Assembly (NCBI GenBank): GCA_017461395.1
Contig: JAFTYF010000070.1
Span: forward strand, 1 to 46,762
Length of the DNA stretch: 46,762 nucleotides
Source: Ruminococcus sp.
GTDB taxonomy: Bacteria > Bacillota > Clostridia > Oscillospirales > Ruminococcaceae
Direction of reading: 5' to 3'
The translations under genes were made by a program, and so were the position numbers. Below the pieces are notes generated by a model. The model searched no databases and had not been told where the DNA came from. It was given only the letters and a program-made list of their open reading frames with translations. Positions 35,465 to 43,860 of this stretch are shown piece by piece. The number at the start of each line of letters is the position of its first letter. Within the stretch, counting starts at the first letter, position 1.

Positions 35465-37969
35465 ATGAAAAAACTACTTGCATTTATTTCAGCACTCACA
35501 GTCTGCGTTTCATGCTTTTCATGTGCAGGCAAAAAGAAAGACAGCAGCACCGGAAGCTCCTCTGTTTCGGGCGAAGAAATGTCCTCCGCTGAGGGACTGT
35601 CCGCCGTTAAGCTTTCCGGCGTTGCCTACAAGAAAAAAGCCGCTTCTCTCCCGAATGACATGGTTATGCTTTACAGTGCTATGCCATTCAACGGCGGAGA
35701 AAATTACCTCCTTCTCGGCTCAGGTAAGAAATCCCCTCAGTTCTGGGTGTCGGACCGTGATTTCACCACGTTTAAGGACGTGGAATATTCCGACTTCGAC
35801 ATCGGCATGAACTACAATATAAACCTCCTTGACGACGGAACCGCCGTAACTTTCGTTAACAGCGTTGATTACGGCGGAGTTCCGACACCCGACCCATTCT
35901 CCGAAGAATTTGACGAATCTGAAGCCAACTACACTCTGAAAATTTACACATACGCTCCCGACGGCAGTCTTATCTCCGGAAATGACGTAACGGATTTCCC
36001 CACAGAGCCGTACAAGGATATTATGATAGGCTCTCTTGCTTCGGACGGAAAGAAAGTTCTTGTGAACATGGCCAGTACTTTCGAGCTTTTTGACATCGGC
36101 GGAGCTTACATCGGCTCGCTGACTGTCGGCGAGGAAGAAAGCGTCGATGCAATCGGAAACGACCGTGACGGAAATATCATCATAGCTGTCCGGACAGGCG
36201 ATGAAACTGTACAGTTCCGGAAAATCGCTGAGGACGGAACTACACAGCCGGCTGAGCTGACGTATAATTTCCCTGAAAGCATTCATTATGATATCGTGCC
36301 GGGTTCGGGCGATTACTCTATGTATGTAAGCTCTCTGAGTACGATTTACGGCATAAGAGCCGATGATAATACAATAGACAGCCTTTTCAGTCTCAACGCT
36401 GCCGGACTGAATTCAAGCAATTTCTCGGATTTTGCCATTGCTTCGGACGGAAATTTCATCATACCCGTTATCAGCAACAGCGACTGGACGGTTACAGCAA
36501 AGCATTATACCCAGTGCGATCCGTCAGAGCTTGAAAATCTCCCTGTTCTCACGCTGGGAACCTTCCACCAGGATTCCTCTCTGCCCGAAATTGTTGAAGC
36601 CTTCAATGATGAATCCAACGATTGCCGCATTGAAATAAAGTACTATCAGGAGAATATCCAGACACCGCCGGGAGTAGATTTCAATGACGAAGAAGTAATG
36701 CTTGAAATTGACAAGAAAGTTCGTGAAGCACATCAGAAAGCTCTTGATGAGCTGAGAGATGACGCTCTCAAAGGCGAGCTTCCCGATATCGTCCTGACCG
36801 ATCCTCTCAGCGGAATGTTCGGTAATATTAATCTTGCCGAAACAGGTGCGCTCACCGATCTCTACGAATTTATAGACAAGGATGATACTCTTAACCGTGA
36901 AAGCATAGTTCCGAGCCTTCTCAGAGCGGCAGACGAAGCTTTTGACGGACATATCTACTCACTGCCGACTGAATTCAACCTCAGTTTAGATAACGTAATG
37001 AAAACAAAGTTTGCAAAGGATATCACTGAATGGGATTTCAACACATATATGGACTATATAGAAAACGAGAGCGAAATTCTCGGAAGTGATGAGGAATTTC
37101 GCAAGACATGGTCAGAAAGAGAAATGATAATGCTTTACACCCACTGGATAGACATGGACAAGGCGGAATGTCATTTTGATTCGCCTGAATTCCTGCGCTA
37201 TCTGGAGTACTGCAATGCCGGCGAGCCTGTTCCCGATGAAGAGCTGGACTACACCTCGTATGAGTATTCAGATGAAGAACACGACAGAATGTTCATTGAA
37301 CAGCAGAACACTTACAGAGAAGACAGACGGCTTTTGGGAGATATTTATATCAGCGAATATACAAGCTATCTCTACACAACGAAAGGTGACTTCGGCGGCG
37401 AGGAACTGACATATCTCGGCGAGGTTGACGGCGAAATGGATACGCCTGTTTTCAGTTTTCACCGCGGAGGCTTCGCCATTACAAAAGATTGCCAGAACAA
37501 GGAGCTTGCATGGGAATTTATAAAGTATCGTCTCAGCGACAGCTTCTATAAGAAAAATATCGACAAAAATATGTTTCTGGGAGGATTTCCGGCTACAAAG
37601 AGCGGACTTCAGCTTGTCAGGGAAAAGAGCTTCGAACCGCAGGATAATTCTACCATCAAGGGATTCGAGGACTACACCGGATATCTCTACAACACTGCCT
37701 ACAGGGACGAAAACGGCGATCACAAGTATGTTGATATTGGTTATGTTACGGATGAGCTGATTGCAGAGGTTGACAGCTACATTGATAAGGCTGTTATCAG
37801 CAAGAATAATAACTTACTTAAAGGAGTAGGCGAAGAACATATAATTACAATTGATACTATCTATAACGAAGAATTCGACCGGATGATAAACGGAGAAATC
37901 ACGCCGGAGGAATGTGCATATATGCTCCAGAATCGACTGTCAATATACCTCTCCGAAAACTTTGGCTAG
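35465..37969 (+). CDS. Lipoprotein with N-terminal repeat domain and C-terminal solute-binding domain, paralogue 3
   Basis: The 834-residue paralogue is the longest. The lipobox CFSC puts the lipid on Cys20, followed by a Ser-rich linker (21-50). The N-terminal repeat domain keeps the same acidic loop as paralogue 2 (GGVPTPDPFSEEFDESEANY). The solute-binding domain starts near 357 (PVLTLGTFHQDSSLPEIVEAFNDE) and has an extra helical insert (NDEEVMLEIDKKVREAHQKA). The C-terminus again ends RLSIYLSENFG. It starts 15 bases after paralogue 2 with GAAAGGATG. The stop TAG shares a base with a GGCACCAGCGGTGCC repeat, the beginning of a 450-base repeat cluster. Confidence 0.87.
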   Translation: MKKLLAFISALTVCVSCFSCAGKKKDSSTGSSSVSGEEMSSAEGLSAVKLSGVAYKKKAASLPNDMVMLYSAMPFNGGENYLLLGSGKKSPQFWVSDRDFTTFKDVEYSDFDIGMNYNINLLDDGTAVTFVNSVDYGGVPTPDPFSEEFDESEANYTLKIYTYAPDGSLISGNDVTDFPTEPYKDIMIGSLASDGKKVLVNMASTFELFDIGGAYIGSLTVGEEESVDAIGNDRDGNIIIAVRTGDETVQFRKIAEDGTTQPAELTYNFPESIHYDIVPGSGDYSMYVSSLSTIYGIRADDNTIDSLFSLNAAGLNSSNFSDFAIASDGNFIIPVISNSDWTVTAKHYTQCDPSELENLPVLTLGTFHQDSSLPEIVEAFNDESNDCRIEIKYYQENIQTPPGVDFNDEEVMLEIDKKVREAHQKALDELRDDALKGELPDIVLTDPLSGMFGNINLAETGALTDLYEFIDKDDTLNRESIVPSLLRAADEAFDGHIYSLPTEFNLSLDNVMKTKFAKDITEWDFNTYMDYIENESEILGSDEEFRKTWSEREMIMLYTHWIDMDKAECHFDSPEFLRYLEYCNAGEPVPDEELDYTSYEYSDEEHDRMFIEQQNTYREDRRLLGDIYISEYTSYLYTTKGDFGGEELTYLGEVDGEMDTPVFSFHRGGFAITKDCQNKELAWEFIKYRLSDSFYKKNIDKNMFLGGFPATKSGLQLVREKSFEPQDNSTIKGFEDYTGYLYNTAYRDENGDHKYVDIGYVTDELIAEVDSYIDKAVISKNNNLLKGVGEEHIITIDTIYNEEFDRMINGEITPEECAYMLQNRLSIYLSENFG

Positions 37970-38420
37970 GCACCAGCGGTGCCCCCGTTCCACGTTCCCA
38001 TGTGCGTTCCGCACATTCCTCTGTACGGCACTGAACTCGCCATTCGCTCGTGGGAACAAACTTTATACCGGTCATTTTAACTGCGTGACGCTGCACCATG
38101 TTCACGTTCCCATGGCAGCGTGACGCTGCACCGGCACCAGCGGTGCCCCCGAACCACGTTCCCATGTGCTTCGCACATTCCTCCGTACGGAGCGATACTC
38201 GCATTTCGCTCGTGGGAACAAATTTTATGCAGAACATTTCAAACAACCAATTGTAGGGGACGGCGTCTCGACGTCCCATATAATTCCCGATGAAACATCA
38301 TGGACGCACACACGGGTGCGCCATTACAATTGGTCATTTTTATATTCGGTACATTATTTCAATCCGTCGGCGAATGCCGACACCACAATTACGAATTACG
38401 AATTATGCATTACGCATTAA
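37969..38420. repeat. Large composite repeat cluster
   Basis: No gene is seen. Modules in order: GGCACCAGCGGTGCC (37969-37983); CACGTTCCCATGTG with a GTGCG/CGCAC hairpin and an outer GCTCGTGGGAAC end (37994-38057); CTGCGTGACGCTGC (38081-38094); CACGTTCCCATGG; GCAGCGTGACGCTGC (38115-38129); GGCACCAGCGGTGCC (38133-38147); a second CACGTTCCCATGTG...GCTCGTGGGAAC unit (38155-38219); ACCAATTGTA (38246-38255) with an inverted B module lacking one C (38252-38277); a diverged C module (38301-38323); TACAATTGGT (38325-38334), the inverse of ACCAATTGTA; and GTCGGCGAATGCCGAC plus the AATTACGAATTATGCATTA array (38366-38420). Confidence 0.82.
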
Positions 38421-38456
38421 AAAAGAAATCTCCACACATACAATACTCCTAATGGG

Positions 38457-38486
38457 AAACGGCGGTCATCATTGACCGCCGTTTTT
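38457..38486. terminator. Bidirectional terminator between the lipoprotein cluster and the fusion gene
   Basis: AAACGGCGGTCA (38457-38468) and TGACCGCCGTTT (38473-38484) form a 12-pair stem with loop TCAT. T-rich sequence follows on the plus side (TTTTTCTT) and TTTCCC on the minus side. It lies 14 bases after the stop of the minus-strand fusion gene. Confidence 0.85.
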
Positions 38487-38499
38487 CTTAACATTAAAT

Positions 38500-40806
38500 T
38501 TATCCCTTGAGTTCCACACGTCTGATTTTTCCGCTGATAGTCTTGGGAAGTTCATCACGGAACTCTACAATTCTCGGATATTTATAAGGTGCAGTATGCT
38601 CCTTTACGTAATTCTGGATTTCCTTTTTAAGCTCGTCAGTGCCGACAGTTCCCTTTGTGAGAACGACAGAAGCCTTTACTACCTGACCTCTTACCGGATC
38701 AGGAGCCGCACTTACGCCGCATTCAAGAACATAGGGAAGCTCCATGATAACGCTTTCGATCTCGAATGGTCCGATACGATAGCCGGAGGACTTGATAACA
38801 TCGTCAACACGTCCTACATACCAGTAGTAGCCGTCCTCATCCTTCCAAGCAGTATCGCCTGTGTGGTAGATTCCGTCATGCCATGCTTCCTTTGTCTTTT
38901 CTTCGTCGTTGTGATATCCGAGGAAAAGTCCGGGAGGTGTATTTTTGTCGGTACGGATGATAATTTCACCTGTTTCGCCGGGTTTTACGGGATTTCCGTC
39001 CTGATCAACAATATCAACGTCATACTGAACATTAGGCTTACCCATTGAACCGGGACGAGCTGTCATGCCAACGAAGTTTCCGATAGCAAGAGTTGTCTCA
39101 GTCTGACCGAAGCCTTCCATGAGCTTTACTCCTGTTGCCTTGAGGAACTGGTTGTATACTTCCGGATTGAGCGCTTCGCCGGCAACTGTTGCGTACTTTA
39201 TGCTGCTGAGGTCATACTTTGACAGATCTTCCTTGATAAAGAAACGGAACATTGTCGGAGGTGCACAGAATGTAGTTATATTATATTTCTTGAACATCGG
39301 GAGGATCTTTGAAGCGTCAAAACGTTCAAAATCGTAAACAAAAACACAGGTTTCGCTGAGCCACTGTCCGTAGAGCTTGCCCCACATAGCCTTTCCCCAG
39401 CCTGTATCAGAAATGGTGAAGTGTGTGCCGTTAGGATCAACATTATGCCAGTAACGAGCTGTAACAAAGTGTCCGAGAGCATAAAGATGGCTGTGTGTAG
39501 CAATTTTCGGGTAGCCTGTAGTTCCTGATGTGAAGTACATAAGATTAGGCTCATTTCCGCATGAAAGCACTGCCGGATCAGTCGGACGCTCAAAAACATC
39601 GCTGCATCCCTTGATTCCCTCATCGAAATCAAACCAGCCGTCACGCTGACCGTGTGTCATCATTTTGGTGATGTTCATGCCGGATTCCTCGATTGCAAGC
39701 TCTACCTGATGAGCAACATCGCCGTCACCTGTACATACGATAGCCTTTACATCGGCAGCCTTGAAACGATATGTGAAATCGTGCTGAACAAGCTGATTTG
39801 TAGCCGGAATAACGATTGCTCCGATTTTGTGGAGAGCATTTACTGCAAACCAGAACTGATAGTGTCTTTTAAGAACGAGCATTACCCTGTCGCCCTTGCG
39901 GATTCCCATTGAGCGGAAATAATTTGCTGTCTGATTGGAATATTTCTTGATATCAGCGAAAGTGAAGCGCTTTTCCTCCAGATTATCAGCAACGTAGATA
40001 AGAGCGCATTTATCGGGATTCTTTTCAGCAAGAGCGTCAACAACGTCGAAGCCGAAGTTGAAGGTTTCTGTATTCTTGAAGCGGATATTCTTCATTGCGC
40101 CGTTTTCGTCTGTTTCAACCTCAACAAACTTATCCGCAACGGGATTGTCAATTTTTGCAAGATCGAAGTTTGTAACACCGGGAAGGATAACGGGATCAAG
40201 GTGCTGGAGAGCTCTCTGCGGAGCATTTGCACCAAAAACTACAGCATAGAAGCTGCATTCCTTGCCGCCTACAGCCCATTCGTCGTGCGGCTCAGAGCTG
40301 TCGTAGTAAATGGAATCACCCTCGTTAAGGATCTCAACGTTATCGCCAACTCTTACTTTAAGCTGACCGCTGACAACGATATCCATTTCCTGTCCTTCGT
40401 GTGTATGTGAGTGGGCAACCCTGAATTTTTCGTCAACGTAAGGAATGGTGACGAGGAAGGGTTCACCGATCTTGTTTTTGAAGTTAGGTGCAAGACGCTG
40501 ATAGATAAGTCCCTTGCGGCGTGCAATGGGAAGTCCCTCGCCCTTTCTTGTGATATCAAAGCTGTTGATACGGGGGGATTCACCCTCCATGAGATCAGTG
40601 ATCTCAACGCCTGTTGCGCCTGCAAATTTATAGATAAATGAGAAGCTGAAATCCTTTGCTCCGCCTTCATATGCGAGGTACTCAAAGGAAGTCATTCCGA
40701 CTTTTTCTGCCATTTCCTCAGGTGTCAGACCTACCGACTCACGCGTAGCTCTAATTCGCTGAGCGACCTCTCTTATCTTAAATTCGGGATTCATTAAATT
40801 ACTCAT
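38500..40806 (-). CDS. Fusion of XRE-type HTH, cupin and AMP-forming acyl-CoA synthetase
   Basis: The 768-residue protein has three parts. Residues 11-75 are an XRE helix-turn-helix (VAQRIRATRESVGLTPEEMA, YLAYEGGAKDFS). Residues about 115-190 are a cupin with His132, His134 and His136 (AHSHTHEGQEMD) and GDSIYYDSSEPH. Residues about 235-768 are an adenylate-forming acyl-CoA synthetase with P-loop YFTSGTTGYPK (424-434), GEALNPE, EGFGQTETT, YHTGDTAW, GRVDDVIKSSGYRIGP and catalytic Lys760 in PKTISGKIRR. HTH plus cupin alone is a common regulator type, so the enzyme seems tethered to its own ligand-responsive regulator; the acid substrate is unknown. It has a perfect promoter with palindromes near the start, consistent with autoregulation. 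AAAGGAG precedes the ATG. Confidence 0.93.
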   Translation of the reverse strand: MSNLMNPEFKIREVAQRIRATRESVGLTPEEMAEKVGMTSFEYLAYEGGAKDFSFSFIYKFAGATGVEITDLMEGESPRINSFDITRKGEGLPIARRKGLIYQRLAPNFKNKIGEPFLVTIPYVDEKFRVAHSHTHEGQEMDIVVSGQLKVRVGDNVEILNEGDSIYYDSSEPHDEWAVGGKECSFYAVVFGANAPQRALQHLDPVILPGVTNFDLAKIDNPVADKFVEVETDENGAMKNIRFKNTETFNFGFDVVDALAEKNPDKCALIYVADNLEEKRFTFADIKKYSNQTANYFRSMGIRKGDRVMLVLKRHYQFWFAVNALHKIGAIVIPATNQLVQHDFTYRFKAADVKAIVCTGDGDVAHQVELAIEESGMNITKMMTHGQRDGWFDFDEGIKGCSDVFERPTDPAVLSCGNEPNLMYFTSGTTGYPKIATHSHLYALGHFVTARYWHNVDPNGTHFTISDTGWGKAMWGKLYGQWLSETCVFVYDFERFDASKILPMFKKYNITTFCAPPTMFRFFIKEDLSKYDLSSIKYATVAGEALNPEVYNQFLKATGVKLMEGFGQTETTLAIGNFVGMTARPGSMGKPNVQYDVDIVDQDGNPVKPGETGEIIIRTDKNTPPGLFLGYHNDEEKTKEAWHDGIYHTGDTAWKDEDGYYWYVGRVDDVIKSSGYRIGPFEIESVIMELPYVLECGVSAAPDPVRGQVVKASVVLTKGTVGTDELKKEIQNYVKEHTAPYKYPRIVEFRDELPKTISGKIRRVELKG

Positions 40807-40865
40807 AGTAAGCCTGCTCCTTTCTGTAAAATCAGCAAAAAATTCCAGTGCTGTTTATACATATT

Positions 40866-40925
40866 GTATACTCGCGTATACGCTTACATGGTAAATATTA
40901 TACCACTTTTCCCTAAAAATGTCAA
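40866..40925 (-). promoter_or_regulatory. Consensus promoter and candidate operator of the fusion gene
   Basis: On the minus strand TTGACA (40920-40925), 17-base spacer and TATAAT (40897-40902). Just downstream of the expected start GCGTATACGC (40874-40883) is a perfect 10-base palindrome, with a second GTATAC at 40866-40871. Given the HTH domain of the product these are plausible self-binding sites. Confidence 0.8.
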
Positions 40926-41020
40926 TATAAAATTCATAGGTTTCCGATAATTTTCCGCTTTATAGTGAAAAATTACTAAATCGCCGTACATCAGGCTTTG
41001 AAATTTTATTGCAATAATTA

Positions 41021-41049
41021 TTGACATTGCCGCTTGTGAGGAGTATAAT
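41021..41049 (+). promoter_or_regulatory. Promoter of the folT-folC operon
   Basis: TTGACA (41021-41026), 17-base spacer, TATAAT (41044-41049): a full consensus promoter. Confidence 0.9.
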
Positions 41050-41085
41050 AAATGTGCGGTATGATGTCGTACCGACAAAATCACT

Positions 41086-41202
41086 GAAGAGTAAGAATGT
41101 GTTCGATATACCGGTAATCCGGTATAGCAGTGCCGACGGGACGGGGAGTTGTCCGCCGGACGAAAGCCACATGGCTGCGGTTCGCATTCTGCATCCCGCT
41201 TC
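41086..41202 (+). promoter_or_regulatory. Tetrahydrofolate (THF) riboswitch
   Basis: The 5' strand GAAGAGTAAGAATGTG and the 3' strand CGCATTCTGCATCCCGCTTC close the aptamer, as GGAGAGTA... and ...TTGCATCCGCTCC do in known THF riboswitches. Conserved interior elements ACGGGACG..GTTGTCC, GGACGAAAGCC and GGCTGCGGT are in order. Position in front of folT matches the known class. Downstream CCTTCTTTTC (41228-41237) can pair with GAAAAGGAGG (41254-41263), hiding the ribosome site of folT. A competing AGTTGTCC/GGACAACT pairing (41148-41155 and 41206-41213) links that platform to the aptamer. Confidence 0.85.
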
Positions 41203-41272
41203 ATAGGACAACTGAAAAGCTTTTATGCCTTCTTTTCTTGTCGTATGAGTGAGGAAAAGGAGGTATTTTTTT

Positions 41273-41833
41273 ATGAATTCAACAAACAAAACATCCGCTG
41301 CAAAGAGCCTCAGGCTTTTCGGCAACACCCGTGTATTGGTAATCTCTGCGCTGTTTATCGCTATGAGTATCGTTCTCGGCAAATATCTTGCGTTCAACAT
41401 CGGTACAAGTATCCGCATCAGCTTCGAGAATCTTCCCCTTCTTATGGCTGGAATTTTCTTCGGTCCGTTCATCGGAGCAGCCGTCGGCGCCGGAGCTGAC
41501 CTCATCGGCTGTCTCATGGTCGGATATGCAATTAATCCTGTCATCACTCTCGGAGCTGCACTTATCGGCTTTGTTTCGGGATTTATGGCTATTCTTCTTT
41601 CAAAGATGAAGCCTCTCCCAAGAACTGCATTTTCAGTTCTTGCCGCACACGCTGCCGGCTCAATGCTCGTGAAATCAATCGGAATGTTCTTCTATTTCAA
41701 CACGCCGATTCAGGTTCTTCTTATGAGAATCCCACTTTATCTCGGCATCGGAATCCTTGAATTCTATATCATCCACCTTCTTCTGAAAAACAAGGCTTTC
41801 TCAGAACAACTTGAAAGAGTGAAAAGAAAATGA
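41273..41833 (+). CDS. folT: Folate-specific S component of an ECF transporter
   Basis: The ATG at 41273 (186 residues, MNSTNKTSAAKS) follows AAAAGGAGG; an upstream GTG at 41249 lies inside the ribosome site region. Six hydrophobic segments follow, with the S-component features ISALFIAMSIVLGKYLAF and the folate-type ISFENLPLLMAGIFFGPFIGAAVGAGADLIGCL. It binds folate and needs a shared EcfA-EcfA'-EcfT module, which is not in the window. It is under a THF riboswitch and its stop overlaps the folC start (ATGA), so uptake and polyglutamylation are coupled. Confidence 0.93.
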   Translation: MNSTNKTSAAKSLRLFGNTRVLVISALFIAMSIVLGKYLAFNIGTSIRISFENLPLLMAGIFFGPFIGAAVGAGADLIGCLMVGYAINPVITLGAALIGFVSGFMAILLSKMKPLPRTAFSVLAAHAAGSMLVKSIGMFFYFNTPIQVLLMRIPLYLGIGILEFYIIHLLLKNKAFSEQLERVKRK

Positions 41834-43104
41834 CAAATTATGAAATCGCTCTTGAATATCTGAAAATAACTGCTCAGCGCGGAAGCAAGCTCGGTCTTGA
41901 ACGCATCAGACAGATGACAGAACTTCTCGACGCCCCACAGGAAAAGACGAAAATCATCCATATTTCGGGCACAAACGGCAAAGGCTCTTTCGGGGCAATG
42001 CTGACGCAGATCCTTGAAGCAGCCGGATACCACACAGGTGGCTTCTCCTCCCCTGCTATCACGGATGTGACTGACAGCTTCCGTATCAGAGGAAATGAAG
42101 TTTCTCAGGAAGAACTCGGCGAACTCATCTGCCGCATCGCTCCGATTTGCGAAAGTCTCCGCAACAAACCGACGGAATTTGAAGTTCTTACCGCCGCTGC
42201 ATTTCAGCTTTTTGCTGAAAACAAATGTGATGTTGCCCTCGTGGAATGCGGCATGGGCGGCGATCTTGATTCTACAAACGTTATCAGCTCTCCCCTGCTT
42301 TCGGTAATCACCAACATCCAGAAGGATCACTGCGCTTTTCTCGGCAATACCACTGAGGAAATCGCCTCGCACAAGGCTGGAATCATCAAGGCTGGCTGTC
42401 CTGTACTTTTCGGCGGAAGCGATACAGCCGCTGAAAATGTAATAATCAGTGCCGCTGAAAAATCCGGCTCTGAGCTTTTCCGCACCGATTACAGCCGTAT
42501 TTCCGACGTTTCGCACAGCCTTGAGGGAACTGATTTTACCTTCAGCGGCTTCGGCAGACTGCATATAAATCTCGCCGGAACTTATCAGGTATACAATGCC
42601 GCAAATGTCCTTACAGCAGTTGAAATTCTGCGCAGATACGGCTTCAGAATCACCGATGAGAACGTGCGCACCGGTCTTGAAAAGGCTCGCTGGCACGGCA
42701 GATTTGAGATTCTCCGCAAGAATCCTACTGTAATTTTTGACGGCTCGCATAACCCCGACGGAATTTCCTCCGCCGCAGAAAGCATCCGCCTGTGCCTGAA
42801 CGGAAAAGCGGCTCTCCTCATAGGCGTTATGGCAGATAAGGAATACTCACTTTACGCCAATATGCTGGGAGATTTCACGGCTCACGCATTCGCTGTCACT
42901 CCGGATAACCCTCGGGCACTCGACAGTAAAACTCTCGCTGAAACTTTCGCTGAAAAGGATATTCCGGCGACTGCTTTCGATTCTCTGGAGGACGGCGTGA
43001 AGTCAGCTTATGAATTCGCAAAAAAACATAACGTGCCGCTGATTGCTCTTGGCTCACTCTATATGTACAGAGAATTCATAAACGCCCTCGATAACCTGAA
43101 CTAA
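41830..43104 (+). CDS. folC: Folylpolyglutamate synthase (dihydrofolate synthase type)
   Basis: The 424-residue Mur-ligase-fold enzyme shows the ATP loop ISGTNGKGS (45-53), FSSPAITDVTDSFRI, ECGMGGDLDSTNVI, ITNIQKDHCAFLG, KAGIIKAG, the central WHGRFEIL and DGSHNPDG, and GVMADKEY. It adds glutamates to folates and traps them in the cell, which fits co-expression with the importer. It may also carry dihydrofolate synthase activity; the sequence alone does not decide. Confidence 0.95.
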   Translation: MTNYEIALEYLKITAQRGSKLGLERIRQMTELLDAPQEKTKIIHISGTNGKGSFGAMLTQILEAAGYHTGGFSSPAITDVTDSFRIRGNEVSQEELGELICRIAPICESLRNKPTEFEVLTAAAFQLFAENKCDVALVECGMGGDLDSTNVISSPLLSVITNIQKDHCAFLGNTTEEIASHKAGIIKAGCPVLFGGSDTAAENVIISAAEKSGSELFRTDYSRISDVSHSLEGTDFTFSGFGRLHINLAGTYQVYNAANVLTAVEILRRYGFRITDENVRTGLEKARWHGRFEILRKNPTVIFDGSHNPDGISSAAESIRLCLNGKAALLIGVMADKEYSLYANMLGDFTAHAFAVTPDNPRALDSKTLAETFAEKDIPATAFDSLEDGVKSAYEFAKKHNVPLIALGSLYMYREFINALDNLN

Positions 43105-43121
43105 TCCCTCTCGGAACAGAA

Positions 43122-43270
43122 AGAACCCTTTTAAAAAAGGGTTCTCAGACTGTAGAAAAAGCCATATATTAACGGGACGTCGAGGACGCCGTCCCCTACA
43201 GATGGCTATTTTACGTATTATGAATGTAGGGGACAGGCTCCCGTTGGGAGAACCCTTTTTCAAAAGGGTT
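43122..43270. repeat. Repeat B module between two similar hairpins
   Basis: AGAACCCTTTT/AAAAGGGTTCT (43122-43132, 43135-43145) and AACCCTTTT/AAAAGGGTT (43251-43259, 43262-43270) are near-identical hairpins that may terminate folC and the convergent thioesterase gene. Between them the B module (43174-43200) is itself enclosed by AGCCAT (43160-43165) and ATGGCT (43202-43207), and a partial B copy TGTAGGGGACAGGCTCCC follows (43225-43242). Confidence 0.75.
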
Positions 43271-43322
43271 TTCCTCAACAATAACTATAAATATCCTGTA
43301 AAAGTATAACAGTCATAGCGAA

Positions 43323-43757
43323 TCAGTCCATGATATCGATGCCGTTATGGTCAGCGAAAAGGCGATAGATATCGGGGAATTTAAGTTTAGTTCTGACAGG
43401 TTTAAGTTCTGTATCAGTAAAGCAATGTGAGGAGTGTCCCTCAACGCAGAGTTTACCGCTTTCGCTGCTTACAATGCGGTAATCGAGTTCGAGGGTAGTT
43501 CCGTTGAATTTCACAATTTTCGGATAAACAGCGAATTCCTCGTCAAAGCGGAGAGGCGATTTATACTTACAGTCAACTGACAGCACCGGCATGAGGATTC
43601 CCTGTGCTTCGATCTGTTCCATGGGCATTCCAACCTGAATGAGGAAATTAACACGGCTTTCCTCAAAGATACGGATGTAGTTCGAGTGGTGCATTATCCC
43701 CATTTTGTCGGTTTCGTAGTAGTAAACTCTGCGTTTGTACGGCTTTATTGTGTTCAT
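43323..43757 (-). CDS. YbgC/FadM-type acyl-CoA thioesterase
   Basis: The ATG at 43757 (144 residues, MNTIKPYKRRVYYYETDKMG) is preferred because GAAAGGAAA precedes it and a perfect -35 lies upstream. The motif ETDKMGIMHHSNYIRIFEESR holds the 4-hydroxybenzoyl-CoA-thioesterase catalytic Asp17 and the conserved His-Ser-Asn-Tyr. Single-hotdog enzymes of this group hydrolyse short to medium acyl-CoA; the substrate is unknown. It is monocistronic. Confidence 0.9.
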   Translation of the reverse strand: MNTIKPYKRRVYYYETDKMGIMHHSNYIRIFEESRVNFLIQVGMPMEQIEAQGILMPVLSVDCKYKSPLRFDEEFAVYPKIVKFNGTTLELDYRIVSSESGKLCVEGHSSHCFTDTELKPVRTKLKFPDIYRLFADHNGIDIMD

Positions 43758-43791
43758 ATTCAGTTTCCTTTCTCTGACGTAATTTATTATA

Positions 43792-43820
43792 ATTATGTCA
43801 CATCGGAGGGAAATTGTCAA
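43792..43820 (-). promoter_or_regulatory. Promoter of the YbgC-type thioesterase gene
   Basis: On the minus strand TTGACA (43815-43820), 17-base spacer, CATAAT (43792-43797). Confidence 0.75.
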
Positions 43821-43860
43821 GCAGCTGATTTTTTCCGAATGTGTAAAAAATTATAGGCAA

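Noticed and set aside
37899-38279. Open frame of 126 residues on the minus strand
   Set aside because: It is made almost wholly of the repeat cluster and its internal protein repeat mirrors the DNA duplication.
37969-38420. CRISPR array
   Set aside because: Repeats are palindromic modules of different kinds with irregular spacing, no regular spacers and no cas genes nearby.
41764-42750. Open frame of 328 residues on the minus strand inside folC
   Set aside because: It is the mirror of the folC coding frame, with no family features and no ribosome site.
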